A DNA stretch of 64,000 nucleotides. Origin: Strix aluco (Eukaryota; Chordata; Aves; Strigiformes; Strigidae). The DNA lies in NCBI RefSeq assembly GCF_031877795.1, contig NC_133934.1:106952610-107016609 (forward strand), read 5' to 3'. Positions within the stretch are counted from its first letter, which is position 1; each line of letters opens with the position of its first letter. Below, one piece after another: positions 14,353 through 26,934 of the stretch. A program made the translations under genes and the position numbers. The notes under the pieces were generated by a model. The model saw only the letters and a program-made list of their open reading frames with translations. It searched no databases and was not told the DNA's origin.

Positions 14353-17300
14353 TGGAAGGTGTCCCTGCCCATGATAGTGGATTGGACTAGATATTCTTTA
14401 AGGTCCCTTCCAAGCCAAACCATTCTATGATTCTATGATCTGTCCTTTAATTTTTGGTTCCCCAGCTGTAAAATGACTATGACAACAGTTATCAAATTCA
14501 TAAGTGGGGTGTTTGTCTTAAAGAATATTTATAACCCATAAAGATTCCCTAGATGATAAGTGCTACAGAAAGCAAAGAACTATTATTAATAATGCCCACT
14601 CGGAATGATGCTCATATCTTAGTGATAACTTTATCCCTAAAATCACTAGAAAAAGATTTAAAAGCTTACAGAAAATGCTGAAATGAGGCAGATTTTCTCT
14701 CATCTCTGTAAAGCATCTTGCTGCACTGAGAGCTCCAGCACACATCTGTCATCTGGAGGCCAAGCAGGCCTTCCACGATTCCAGGAAATCAATTCCAAAG
14801 ACTGTAGATTGTCAGTTGCTTGTACACTGGAGGCCGTCCAGGCAGCAGATTAAATTGTATGAGAAAATTGTAGTAGGCTCAAGACTGCACGTAATGGGGA
14901 CCCCCAATGACCTTTCCAAGGACTTGGGAAACATGCATTGAAATTACTAACAGGCCCTTTTGTAGCACCAAAACTGCATACTGAACTTCTCTTACTCATC
15001 ACACAGGGTCATTCACAACTGAGCTATTTCTGAAGAGGAAAAACAAACCAGAAAATGTAATCACCATCCTTTCTTCTTGTGGAAAATGTACACGATACCA
15101 GAGCTGCATTATGTGTATGATAAAAAAAAAGAGAAGTTGGTACTTGTGAAAGCCGCAGTCTTTAGCGGCATTTAATGGAGCTACTGTTCCTGAATCTTTC
15201 ACCCCTCTGAGATTTCAGCAGAATACCCAAAACACTGGCCAAACTGATTGCTGAGGCAGAAGGCTGATTTAGACGAGTAACAGTTTCAGTTTTGTTGTTT
15301 TATTCAGACTCTGTTCCTGGTTTTTGGTTTCATTGTTTCTGGAGTACCCTTGACATGTCCAGAGTTCAAACTGCTAATGTGACCCTTTCGGTGCTGCTGA
15401 CTTTGGGGTTCAGGCTATAGTGTGTAACTCTCCTTGTCATGAGCAGAAATGCTACATGTACTCAAAGGACCTAATCAGTTTTGAAAATAAAGTATTTCGC
15501 TCTACCAGTGAAGGATGAGCTACATGAAATTCTGTTTATTACTTCTGATCAAACCTATGGTTTCAAAAACTGGGGAGTTACATCCCTGACTTCTACTTTC
15601 CCATTTATCAGTGGCAAGGTAGGCTGGTCATTTTATCTCACTCCTTAATAGTATTCCTACTCTTTAGGAAAGCTGCATGACTTAACATATATTTGTAATT
15701 TTTTTTTTTTTAATTTAAATCTATTAGGAAAGATTTACAGGGCATTTTAAGCTGATGGAATGAGTACATTTGTTGGTTTGGAGGGGGGTTGTGGTTTTTT
15801 GAATAGCCTCTTTACATTTGCTATGACAGCTAAACATGTCTTTTCTTTGCTAAAAGATCATATGGGATCGTATACCAAGCTGCCCATAACTTATGAGTTC
15901 TATATCCATCTCCAAAGCAGCTTTTTAGGGCAGCAGACTAAGCAAATTCTTAGCCTGACAGCAAGACTTTAGAACCTCTATAAGGCACATGATCAGAGAG
16001 GGAAAGGGTAAACAGGAACTGCCCTTAACCAATCTCATGTTTTTTTGACTCTGCCACAGACTTCCTATATGACCTTGACCAAGTTTTTAAATCTATTTCC
16101 TAATTCCCCATGTGCTATTCTGGGGTAATAATTCCTCATGACAAAAGCATCTGAGTATAAATTTATTGCTAAATCTCTTTTATGCTAAGACTTCTAAGTA
16201 ATATACTCTCTCAAAGAAAATTATCTTTCTGCTAAAGGAGCAATTTCTCTATTGATAATAAACTAACCTTGTTTATATTTTTGTATTATTAATTTAACCT
16301 ATGCTTTATCAGAGATCTTGGTCTGATTCATCTGTAAGTTGTACCTTATGCATTCATTTACACACCAGTATTTTTCTGCCACTTATATTTGATATTTTTA
16401 CATGTTTTGATCAGCTATAGGTAACGACTTTTGGTGTTAGGCACTGTAGAATTAGACCTCCTATCTTCTGGGGAGGAAGGATGGGAGAAAGGTATGGAGC
16501 AGCATTCCTTGCATACAAACAAAAAGAAAATCTATGGGCTGAATGAATGAAGAATGGAATGAAAGGCATATGAATATGAAGCAGAGACTTTTAAAGACTG
16601 TTTTAGCCACAGACCTTTTCATGTCAACTATCTGGTGCATCCAAGCTGTAAAAAGCAAAGCAGGAATTTCTAGGATCGATTTCACCCCTTTGACTCATCC
16701 CCTTCCTTTGCCCATTTGCTCTCGTAAGACAGGTCCAGAGTGTGCAACAGGAAACCAAGCAAAAACAATACAAGAAAAACGCATTTTAATTTTAGCCACA
16801 CAGCTGCCTCTGTGTTCTTTAAATACACTCCCCTCTAAGTGCTTCCATACACCAAGCTATCCAAACGCTCTAGACAGGCTCAGTGTCAACTGCAAACTCA
16901 TTCCGCAACTGATCTCTGTTTGGCATTGTTACAGCAATCAAACCAAGTTGGTCAAATGCCCAGTTGGGGCAAACTGGGTTCTTATCCAAGTGCCCTCTGT
17001 TATGTGACTTGAAGTGATGAGTTACAGTCTCCAAGTTCTTTGGGCAGGGACATGTTTTCGGATAGGGATTAAAAACAACCTCTTTTTTCCTTATCCTCTC
17101 CCTCTGCACATTAATACACAGCATAAGAAACCAAAAATATCTTTTGAAGTCCTGCCTGTGAGTGACACTGTGCCCTAGTATAATGTGACGAGTGACCTAT
17201 TCTCCTTGTGCCAGGCTGCATGTAGCCTTGCTGTCTGGAAAACTATCTGGGGAATTTAAGGACTACCAGGAGAAAAATGGGAAATCTAAAAGCTCAGTCA

Positions 17301-20300
17301 CATACTCAGTTCTTCATCTTAGGTTGTTTTTTCCCTTTGGCTTTTGAAGGTGAAACATAAACCACCTCTGAATTCCAGAGGTTTTTTACTGCCATCATGT
17401 GGAGAATTTCCTAAAAAAATGAAAAACCGTCTTCCCTGACTGGGTATGATTTTTCCTGCCCTTGCCAAAACTGAAAAAATCTAATAATTGTCTTACATCT
17501 ACACAGGGCTAGTCCTGGAGCCACAAATGCCATAAACATCTGCTAAATATTCTACCATCCTTAGTATACTTTACTTTTGCCCTGCTGAAGCAGTGTATTT
17601 GTTGGCATAGCAGAACTGGTCAGGAGTGTGACAGCCAGGGTATGCTTGTCATTTCTGATATTCCATTACAGGTTTCTTTCTCTGGTCTGCAGGAATACAC
17701 AAACATTTAATATCAATGCTATTTCTTTCCATGCAGCAACAATACAAAGGAAAACAATACAGCAGGGTATCACTAATCTAGTTGTATAATTATCTTAGGA
17801 TGAAAAATATACATTTTTCAGGCATTACTATTCCCACTACGGAATCCTCCATTTTATCTGACCACCATAACAATCACGCTTGAGGAATTTGATAAAAATA
17901 TTAAAACTGTTCTGGAAGGTTGGAAATTTAGAGGACTATATTAATTTTAGGAAAAGAAGGAGAGTATTTCTACCTTCCAGGAAACTCCAAGATTTCAAAA
18001 GTTTTGACCAAAACCAGTAACTATACTTCAATTCAAAAAAACCAAAATGGAACATCACCAAATTTGATTTATTTTATTACTTTTTAGTTTTGTATTGTAC
18101 TGATTAACTTTGTATTTGCTACTGTAAAAGTAAAAATAAAATAGGCATTTTTCAATTAACTTTTCAGCAATATTGACACATTTTTCTTACAGGTTTTATT
18201 TTTGTTAAATCAATACAATTTGGAAGGCAATTACTGTCAGAACATTTCCAAGAAGCTCTGTTTTTTTTTCCCAAAGATGCATGTGGCCCCATTTTCAAGA
18301 GTGGTGAGCCCCCAGTAGCTCCTCCTAAATTCAGCACAACAGAAATCAGCCTTGCATGTGGATTAGGAAACCAATTGGTATCTTCTGTCTATTCTGCTAC
18401 CTCACTTACAATCGTAACTGGTTTTTAGTTTCTCACTGACCAGAGGTTTGCAAACATAGTAATTATGGACTTCAGCAAGGTCCATAAATGACTCCAGAAC
18501 AAAACCATGTTCTAATTGATATCAACATCCTCCTGTACAAAAAGACGTCTTCAAAAGAGATGCTACACTTGGTAAATTTAGAAAGTTGGTCTGAAGATCT
18601 GTGAAGTACTATCATCAAGGCACTACCTTCTAGTCTCATAAAAGTCTGTTCAGATTTGGCTACACTATACACAGACCACTGGAAAAATCAGCACTCAGCA
18701 GCTTTTTCTTGATCTGCTTCTATAAGTCCTCACAATTCCTGTAGCCTTGCACACAAACTGTTCAGTGTTTTGCTGTGATAGTCTGTGCAGCATAGATTTC
18801 TAAGTTAAAGGTAAAATGGATCCTGCTACTGTCCCCTAGCATAGGGGAATGTACTTTGCTCTGCGAACCAAGAGCCAGTTCTGTATTTGTCTTTTAAATG
18901 GCTCTAGTAATTCTGAATGTTTCACAATTGTATTATTAAGCAAAGCCTCAACCACTACTAAGAGAACCCACACACAACAGATAATTCAGCCATCTAACAT
19001 AACAAGCCTACAGGGAAAGCAACTGAGTCACAGTGGCATCTGAGCTTCTCGGAAAGCCTACGTCCAGTCTATATCCTTGGCTCATCTATCTGTACTGTGA
19101 GGCACAGCACATGGCTATATCAAGGTTACCATATCATATGATCCTTCTAATAACTAGTCTGTAGAAAATTTAGTCCTTCTATGTGCAACTAATATGGCTA
19201 GTCTTTAATCCTTCGTAGCAGAGGTCTGCACTAAAGGTTCAAGGTTCAAATTCTCTTCTGCATGAGGTACATTTGTTGCCATTGCACATAAAGTAATGAA
19301 TTTTTGCCTTTTCATTTGCTTGTAAAGATGACAGGAAATAACAGGCCAAAATCCTTATCAAAATATTCTCAAATATAGTCATGTCAAATATAGTTCCCAT
19401 CAATTAGGAAAATACAGATTTGAAATCACCAGTGCAGCCTTAATTCTGCTATATTATGCATTTATTTTATCAGGCTATCTTTAATTACCTACTGACATCT
19501 TTTTTTCCACCAAACAATGTGTCATCCAGTTGACTGGGTAAATGGTATTGGGAATAAATCATATAGAGAATCAGGCTGTTGTTTGTAGTATCCCTGTCTC
19601 ATATTTTTTGCACTTGGTGTATAAATAAAATTGTTTTAAAGTAAGATTTGGGACTGTTTGTTGTAATTTTATATAAATTAGATAAAGTCCTTTTCATCCT
19701 GAAAAAAAGACCACAGGCAGTCCTTGATTGGACCAAGTTTGACCTTCCCTATGTACTGTAATTCAAAGAGACACACGACACCCAGTGGTTATTAGAAAAA
19801 ACGCAGGAATGCAGAAGCCATGTAGAATGTGAAGATACTTATCACAATTCTCAGGTTCATAAAATTAAGATGCAACCAGGAAAATGAAGACTCTGGACAA
19901 GTTACAATCCATATTAAAGAGTCAGTAGACATGGCCTTAACAGACTCAACACGACACAAAAACACTCCCAAAGCAACCACCAACATCTGAAATATAAACC
20001 CAAGTAATTTTTGATCTCCAGGAAAACATGACATCCATCCTATTTGAAGTAAAAAGTAGCTCTTTCATGACAACAGTGTAAATCCTGTAGATTTCTCCAT
20101 CTCAACAATATCATGAGAGTTGCCTGACGGCATTGCACTGTTTAAATAAAGCCATCCTTCTACATCCTGTAGCTTTCCACACACTGAAGGCTATATTGAA
20201 GACAGAGAAGATGACTGCGCTGGGGAAGCGAGGGAGTAAAAAAGGGCATGCTGTCCTCAGAAGTACTCCTGACTGCTGAAATGGTCTGATGCTGCACAGA

Positions 20301-21080
20301 TTAAAAGCAGTCACTGGGGCTGCTCTTTTGCATAGTTTCCCCAAATCCTCAGTTGGCCCAAGTCTATGAGTTGCAAAGGGGATACTAAACCCACCTTTGT
20401 TCTCTTCCAACATAATACAGTACAGAACAGTGTAAAGAGCATCAAAGGTGCTTTATTCTTGATATGCCATCTCTGCTAATCATTTGTTATTGTTAAATTA
20501 TTGTCATTCTGCCTTCTCTTAATTTGGAGACATTTGTAGTAAAGATGAAGTTGCAGATGGATACAAGAATCTGAAAGATGTCTAGTTTGAAAAGGAAACA
20601 TACCCAGATGAAGTTGAAATCTAGAAGAAAAATGAGCCATTGCAAAAATACCTTCATTAGAGAAAAATCTTGTTAACTGTTGGGTGAAATTCTTTGACCT
20701 GTGATAGGCTTCAGGTCAGAGAAGGTGATCACACAGTATCTCTTTCATGCTTTGATATTTATTAAAAAAGACATTAATTATTACCAAAACCCTCACGTGG
20801 AATGTCTTTTCAAACAGATTTGGAGGTTAAATATTGTTTTAATGCCAACAACACAGCTAACACAAATATGAAAGGAAACACGTCTGAGATTTAGTTCCTC
20901 TCTCTGAAAGGTGAAGCAAAGACTTTATTCACATGAATTCATTCTTGGGTTGAGGCCAGTGGAAACTTAAGAGACATCATTTGAACAACAGTCTTCTATT
21001 AATGTATTAAAATTACAGAAATGAGGAATAGAAGGAACAAAGATATCTATATCAAAATATAAAAGTCAGACTTTGGTTCA

Positions 21081-21114
21081 ATAAAGTGAGATGAATAAAG
21101 TGAGATGAATAAAG
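21081..21114. repeat. 14-bp tandem repeat, about 2.4 copies
   Basis: The unit ATAAAGTGAGATGA occurs twice in perfect tandem, followed by a partial third copy (ATAAAG). Confidence 0.9.
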
Positions 21115-23221
21115 CTATTTATTTGCAGACTAACTTAATGCAACACAGTACCTACTAAATTGTATTTTGTTTGTGATAGCAAAATAAATCGGTGAGTATA
21201 TGAAGAAAAAAGACTGAGTACACTGTGTTTTCAGACAAACACCTCACCTCTCCAGTTCAGACAATGTATTATGAAACCACATTCTTCTTCTGACCTGGCT
21301 ATGCTTTACTTCCAAAGTTTGCCAAACATTTCTTTCTACTGCTGTGTTAGGACAAAAGATTCTTTGTTCCATAAGCATTTATGAAGTCCATGCATCAACA
21401 CCTTTATTAATTGTTCAGTAACTACACAAGTCCTATTATTTAACTGTCTCATTGAATAAATACTTCTTTTGTCCCTCTTAAGCCATGAAACACGATTTCT
21501 GCATCTCTTCCTGGAAGAAGAGATTCAATGCTTTTTTTCTAACAACCCCCCCTTATTTTTAAAATAAAAGTGTTGAAACACCTAAATGGAGTAAACTTGT
21601 AGTCATACTTCACCCATATTCTTTTCACTCTTCTTCTGCTGTATGACCAGAATAAACAGGGAAGTGAACAAAAAGCTAATACTTATTTGCCAAAATGCTC
21701 ACCTTTAGGATAAACAAACAAACCACAGTACAACTCATGCAAAAAGGAAAACATCCTGTTGCCACTAACAGTAATACCTGAAAGCACACATTAAATGAGA
21801 CCTTGTATCAATGAAGAATCAAATGAAAGGAAATGGGAGAGAAGGGATGATGACAGAAAGATTATTAAAACCACAAAAAAGGCATACTTTGGAGCAGGGA
21901 GAATTCAGGTGATAAGATTTAGTTTACTTAAAACAGAGGTTTACCTTGACTATCCAAGAAAACTTCTCTATTAAACAGTACAGTATTTCAGTTCTCCTAC
22001 CTGCCACCCCTTGGATGAAGGCCTAGTATCACACATTCCAAATCTGTTCTGAATCACCTGAACTGAACGGCAAGTTGTCCATCCCAAATACAGATTGGTC
22101 ACTCTCTGATGAGCTGCTTTCAGTGAGCACCCACACATACCCCATATCCTGAGAAATCTGGACTCTGTGGAGATCAGTAGGGGTTGTTTCTGGGGATAAG
22201 GCAACAAGGACCATCCCTGAGCAAATACCATGATGCAATGGCATTCTCAGCATGCTTTTCCTCAGAACCCAGATCTTCTGAACAGCAAGGGATCCAAATC
22301 CATGATCTAGAGATCACACATCTCGCAATACTGTTTAGATGTAACTCAGCGCCAACTCTGGTATTTAAATACTCAAAAATACATCCTAGGAATATGTATC
22401 ACTAGCGTTCCCTCACAGCATTTCGGATTAGTAGGACTGGAATCCGATCTGTGTCACATTTTCAAAATGACACTGTTATTTCACATAATCCTGGACATTT
22501 TTGTTTTGCATTTGTGACAGGTTATTTACGAGACTACACTGAGATTAAAGGTCCTTCTCTTTTTCACTTGGGAATCATGTTGATCTTTTTAATCAGCATG
22601 TTTCAGGTTCTTTCATCCATTTCTATTTGGGGAATTCACAGTGTCTTTGCTCAGCCCTTCCTCACAGCCTTTTCAGTTTTCTCTAATGAAATGGCTTTCG
22701 TGTCCAAACGCAAAATATTGACAGACTTCCAGGGTGCTGATAGTGTTCATACAGTTCTCAGAACAAGAATAGCTATTCTAGTTGTATTCATTGAACCTGA
22801 GGATTCACTTCCTCCTACTTATTTGCTCTTGGTTTATATGGAGTTCATAGAAAGCAAATCCACGTATTTCATTCACTATCTCAGATTTACCAATCACATA
22901 GAATAATAGCATCCTTTACTCATGGCAGCTCCTCCTTTTGCCATGTTTCTGCCCTTGAGACAGGTTTAAAGCTTTTGGACCATTTTGGTGCTGCTTTCCT
23001 CATTTTCTAAGTGGCTCTCAATGTTTCTGTTTTCACTTTCCTCATTCTTGGAATGAGAGAGGCTCTACAAAAGTCTAAACTCCTCTGTAGAAATTGTAAT
23101 CTTTGGTACAGTATTTGCGAAGTCCAGCAGCATCCCAAACTCCTGGCTCTAATCAACCTGATTCCCTCAGAAGTCCAGGCCTGACACTGAACAGTTTCAA
23201 GCCTTTGCACACCTTCCCGGC

Positions 23222-23227
23222 CACGTG
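23222..23227. promoter_or_regulatory. Canonical E-box CACGTG upstream of CIPC
   Basis: A perfect CACGTG palindrome lies about 0.6 kb upstream of the proposed CIPC first exon. CLOCK-BMAL1 and other bHLH proteins bind such sites. Whether this one is used is inference. Confidence 0.4.
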
Positions 23228-23699
23228 GTGCAAGGCCAACAGGAGGTACCCACACCATTTTTCAGTGAACATGCTCCTTTCTGCCATGTCCCTGACAGTT
23301 ATGGTGGGACGGGTCTCCAGAAGCCTTTTAAAACCAAGAAGCTGGCAGGTCCCTCCCCCTGACAGACCTTGTGTGCATCCATGGCCGCTTGCGCATCTAG
23401 AGCTGCCCGTTCCCACCCCAACCTCCACTGCCCTCGAGGGCCTATGGTAGGGACTCCTGTACGGAGCCCGAGCGGCCCCTGCCCTGCCGCCTCCGCTCCC
23501 TCCGAGGTAGGCTGGCCCCGGCCACCACGACGCCATGTCGAGCCACCACGGCGCCACGTCAAGCCGCCGCCCCGCGCGGCACGCGGACGGGCAGCAACTG
23601 CCGCACGGGCCCTGCGCACGCGCGCTGCGGCCACCCCGCCCCCAGCCCGCGCGGAGCCCGCGGGCCGGCGCGAGCAGCGTCGCTGTGCGCGTGTACGCC

Positions 23700-23828
23700 G
23701 GGGGCGTCTGGCGGGCAACTTTCCTCTTCCGGGGGGGCTTGTCTAGGCAGTGCGGAGGTTCGTGCTCTGTGGTCGGTGTCGCGCATGCGCGGCTCAGCGG
23801 GGTCAGAGCTGTGGTGGCCCGCACCCAG
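23700..23828 (+). other. CIPC: Proposed untranslated exon 1 of CIPC
   Basis: CACCCAG followed by GTGAGG at 23,829 is a strong splice donor inside the CpG island. The next good acceptor, TTTTTGTAG at about 26,751-26,759, directly precedes the first coding exon. The transcription start is not visible, so the left end is a guess. The exon has no in-frame start for the CIPC protein and would be 5'UTR. Confidence 0.5.
23781..23790. promoter_or_regulatory. Palindromic NRF1 site GCGCATGCGC
   Basis: This is an exact match to the NRF1 palindrome core. It lies about 40 bp before the proposed exon 1 donor, so it is close to, or within, the start region of the CIPC transcript. Confidence 0.65.
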
Positions 23829-26759
23829 GTGAGGGGTGGCCCGGCGCGGCCCAGCCCGGCCCGGCGCGGCGCGGGGGGAAGGTGGCCATGAGGGAGTGGT
23901 GTAGTTGTGGAGTCTGAGGACTCTCGGCCGTTGCTGAGCTCTGCTTCGCCTCGACGTGGGGACAGCCGGTGGCTCGGCCCGCCTGTGTGGGAGCCTCTCC
24001 TCACGCCGGGCCCGCTGCGAGCGCACCCCGCCCGGGCGGGCAGAGCTCCGGGGCGCCCCGCCGCCCGTGCCTGGCGTGTGGGCGAAGCGCCAGGAAGGCG
24101 GCCGGCGGGGGTTAGCTCTTGCCGTGGCGGCGGGAGGGACCCTGGGACTCGGGGTTGGCGCCCGGCGCTTCCTGCCGGTGCGCGGCGGAGCACCTGCCGG
24201 GCGGGGGGGCGTCGCTGGCCCGCGGGGGGCAGGAGGGATCCACGTCTCCGGAGCGTGGCGCTTCTGGTTTGTTTACTTTCGGTTGTGATTTTGTTATTGT
24301 TGGGGTTTTTTTGCATAAGGGAGGAGAGGAAGATGTGCCAGTGCTTCCCAAAGCTTCCCTTGATGCAAGGCTAGCAGTGGCGTGTTCTTATTTTACTCAT
24401 TTCTAGCCCTCCTTCTGTTTCTAGTTCTGCTTTTTTGAAGATTAGCATCAATACATATAATTTCCTTAAAAAATACATTTGTTTTGGAAAGGGCTGTGTA
24501 GCAGAAGCAGCAATCGGGACTTAAACCTCATCTTCCATTCCAGGGATAGCATCTAGGTTGCTCTTACGTAGTTATGTTTGCTCCATACCTGTTAGCAGGT
24601 CAGCAGGTGTGACCGAAGATAGAAAGTAAAAATTATGCAAATAGCCACTGAGGAAATTCTCTTCTGCTGACCATTATTCTGTCTTTCTTGTAGTTATACA
24701 GACAGTCACCCTACCATCTTGGCACTCTTATCTAACATATAGAATTCATTACTGGAGGTGCCAAGGCTCAAAGATCTTGGAGTAGAATTCTAACAAACAG
24801 CTGTCAGGACCTTAAGAAGAAACTTGCCTTTTGGGGTAGATTATTCCAGAATGTCAGCTGCAGTGTCATTTGAAGTACCTTGCACCGGATACTGCCATTA
24901 ATGTACAGCTGGCCTGACTATGATGCAGACTACTGAGTTCCTGTATTTGTAATTAAAGTATAGAGCTCTAACATGAGACATAAGTTCAAAGGGTTGCTTT
25001 ATAGGAAAATAATTTCTACAGATAATATTAGATGTAATTTCTGCACTTCATCCAGTCATTTTTCTGTTAGCCAAACTCTCAGCTACCTCCTTTAAGAGAA
25101 GCAGAAACTTTGTCTTACTAGAGTCTGCCTACCCTCAGGAAGTAGCTGAAGGTTTTGACAAGTATGTAGTATGGGAGGCCATAATGTAACTATACATTTT
25201 TCTGATTTTCGTAGCTTTTAGTTTCAGCCTTCCAGTGTTCTCATTCTGGGTGTGGGAAGAAGAGGGCATTTCTAAGGCTGTGTCTCTAGGAGTGCACTGC
25301 AGGTATAGTATGTGTTCCACTTTTAGCAGTATGGATTTCTTTAGTCCCAGCATGTTCTCTGATCCCATACTTTCTATTCTCTGATGGCGTACTTTTCTCT
25401 TGAGACAGAAACAGACTGTATTAAGAAAACCACAGTTTTGCAGGTTCAGCTATATTTGTTATATGGGCTTTACCCAGCACAGCTGACTTGTTTTGGGATT
25501 CAGTCTCTGAGATAGCTAAGTTTTTGTAAGATAAATATGGCCTGAGTAATTTTTAATTCTTGAAAAAAAAGTTGTTTGTGAATAGCCTTTAGCTGTTAGT
25601 TGGCCTTTTTTTTGGGTGGAGAAACATGTCTAATACATTAGTTTTCTATCTGCGTTTCATTCCTTGAATAATTTGAGATATTTCTGTTCTGAAAGTCTCC
25701 AAGTAGCTCACTGGCAGTGTAAAAAGAGATATGCAACTATTCCACTTGACTCAGAGGGGTATTGATTTAATTACAGATAACAACCGTATACTTTGTATCT
25801 GCTATTTTATCTTGGTTACCTGTGTTGCTGAACTTCGTAGAATTGGGCATTACATTTTTAGCAGATCAAGAAAATGCATTCCTATTTTCCAAGTTTTGTG
25901 TGTACAGTAAGGAATATTACCTTGTCCAACAGAATTCATAACAGACTTAGAAATTACTTATGCACTGTGCTCTCCAGATTAATCTACTGTGTGCTTTACT
26001 CAGTAATTTTAAGTATGAAATGATTCTACTTCAGGTAGTTCAGTAAAGTTGGCTGACCTGTGCTCTGTACAACTTGCTCAGCCACTGAAGAAAGGAGGTG
26101 AATGAGACAGGTGCATTCTGCCCCTTCAACTGCATTGATGTCTTCAATACTTCTAAAATATCTTTGATTCATTGGTGACATTCACGGCAGTAGTAAAAAA
26201 TAAAGAAATTTTTAAAAGTAAAAACTTGTACTATATTTCTGCTTCAATGATTTTCTTCCTTCCTATGTGTTAGGTTTTTTGGCATCTTTTAACCTACCCT
26301 AAAGGACTCAACAGCCTAGTATGATACTCTCTTGTAGTTGGTGCAGGGGACTGAAGGATTGGATCATGGAAACTTTCCTGAAACATAAAAAATCAGCCTA
26401 AGGCAGGTGGAAACTTTAGTCCAGAAGATTCTACAAAGTAACATGTCAGTTGATGCAAAGAATTGTTGCCTATCTTTTCTACTCTGTAATGTGTTATTAA
26501 ACATGCATCGTTTAGACAGTTTTGCAAGAAATTAACTGTGGTGTTATTGGCAAGCCTTTGCCAACTTAAATGTGTAATAAACATAGCAAATGTGAAGCTG
26601 GGAGTTTAATAGAAATGTACAGATCACTTAACAGATACAGCAAACCTTTGATAATCAGATTTCCATGAGGATGAACATGGCCTCCTTCCTTGTCTTATAC
26701 CAATGGAACTTTCTGTAGATTCAGAGAAAGTCCCTTTTTGTTCTTAACTATTTTTGTAG

Positions 26760-26934
26760 TTCCTCAATGGAAAAGGTGTTAAAAACTGCCTGCAGCACTA
26801 TGGAAGCATGGAGACAAAACAGTCATCTATTGAGACCCTCAAGGAACTACTGGGCAAAGTGATGGAGATGAAGAGCTTGAACCATCACTTCAGCATGGCG
26901 GCAGCTGAATCTGACAAGGACTCCGGATATTCAG
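26760..26934 (+). CDS. CIPC: CIPC exon 2 (5'UTR end plus residues 1-42)
   Basis: The acceptor TATTTTTGTAG ends at 26759. Coding starts at ATG 26808 and runs 127 nt to TCAG before the donor GTTTAG at 26935, leaving one base of a split codon. GTTTAG is a weaker donor than the usual GTRAGT. The encoded N-terminus runs from METKQSS to DKDSGYS. The region upstream of the ATG is open in frame but has no other start, so 26808 is the natural choice. Confidence 0.85.
26767..26862 (+). promoter_or_regulatory. Upstream ORF overlapping the CIPC start
   Basis: ATGs at 26767 and 26800 share a frame that ends at TGA 26860-26862. It runs for 31 codons across the CIPC ATG in a different frame. The first ATG has a weak context (T at -3). 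If the exon begins at 26760 this overlap sits in every CIPC transcript and could lower translation of the main frame. Confidence 0.55.

Larger units (their letters stand above)
12440..14440 (+). mobile_element. CR1 LINE, 5'-truncated, with broken ORF2
   Basis: This is a fairly young CR1 non-LTR retrotransposon in sense orientation. Fragments of ORF2 read almost continuously across three frames. 12688-12876 covers the region before the RT. 13231-13659 covers the RT core, including [23 protein letters not shown] and the catalytic box as FVDD (usually FADD). 13981-14352 covers the C-terminal part, including [14 protein letters not shown] and [13 protein letters not shown]. The 3' end has the CR1 hallmark GGTCCCTTCCAAGCCAAACC followed by ATTCTATG-type octamers at 14,420-14,440. 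In-frame stops near 12,876, 13,062 and 13,228, plus frameshifts, mean it cannot make a working enzyme. The endonuclease region and 5' end are absent, as is usual after incomplete target-primed reverse transcription. Confidence 0.95.
14441..23350. other. Gene-poor flank upstream of CIPC
   Basis: No supported gene in about 9 kb. The longest non-repeat frames (16543-17007, 154 codons; 22451-22906, 151 codons) have no recognisable domain, no convincing splice partners and composition like the surroundings. A short tandem repeat lies at 21,081. Distal enhancers could be present but cannot be shown without alignment. Confidence 0.45.
23380..24260. promoter_or_regulatory. CIPC: CpG island, probable CIPC promoter
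   Basis: This is about 0.9 kb of very GC- and CpG-rich DNA inside AT-rich flanks, the only such region in the first 59 kb. It lies 2.5-3.4 kb upstream of the first CIPC coding exon and contains NRF1-type sites (GCGCATGCGC at 23,781 and TGCGCACGCGC near 23,613). It also has an ETS-like CTTCCGG near 23,727. A consensus splice donor lies at 23,829. Long open frames across it on both strands, up to 387 codons, are a by-product of low AT content. CpG-island promoters of this type often fire in both directions, so an antisense transcript is possible but not shown. Confidence 0.8.

Noticed and set aside
16543-17007. A 154-codon plus-strand frame
   Set aside because: No recognisable domain and no splice partners, and an overlapping minus-strand frame is equally open. 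It is probably chance.
22451-22906. A 151-codon plus-strand frame with hydrophobic stretches
   Set aside because: The hydrophobic appearance comes from T-rich DNA. No start context, family resemblance or partner exon was found.
23153-24316. A 387-codon minus-strand frame and several others in the CIPC CpG island
   Set aside because: GC-rich DNA has few stop codons. The proteins are Arg/Pro/Ala-rich with no domain, and frames overlap on both strands.
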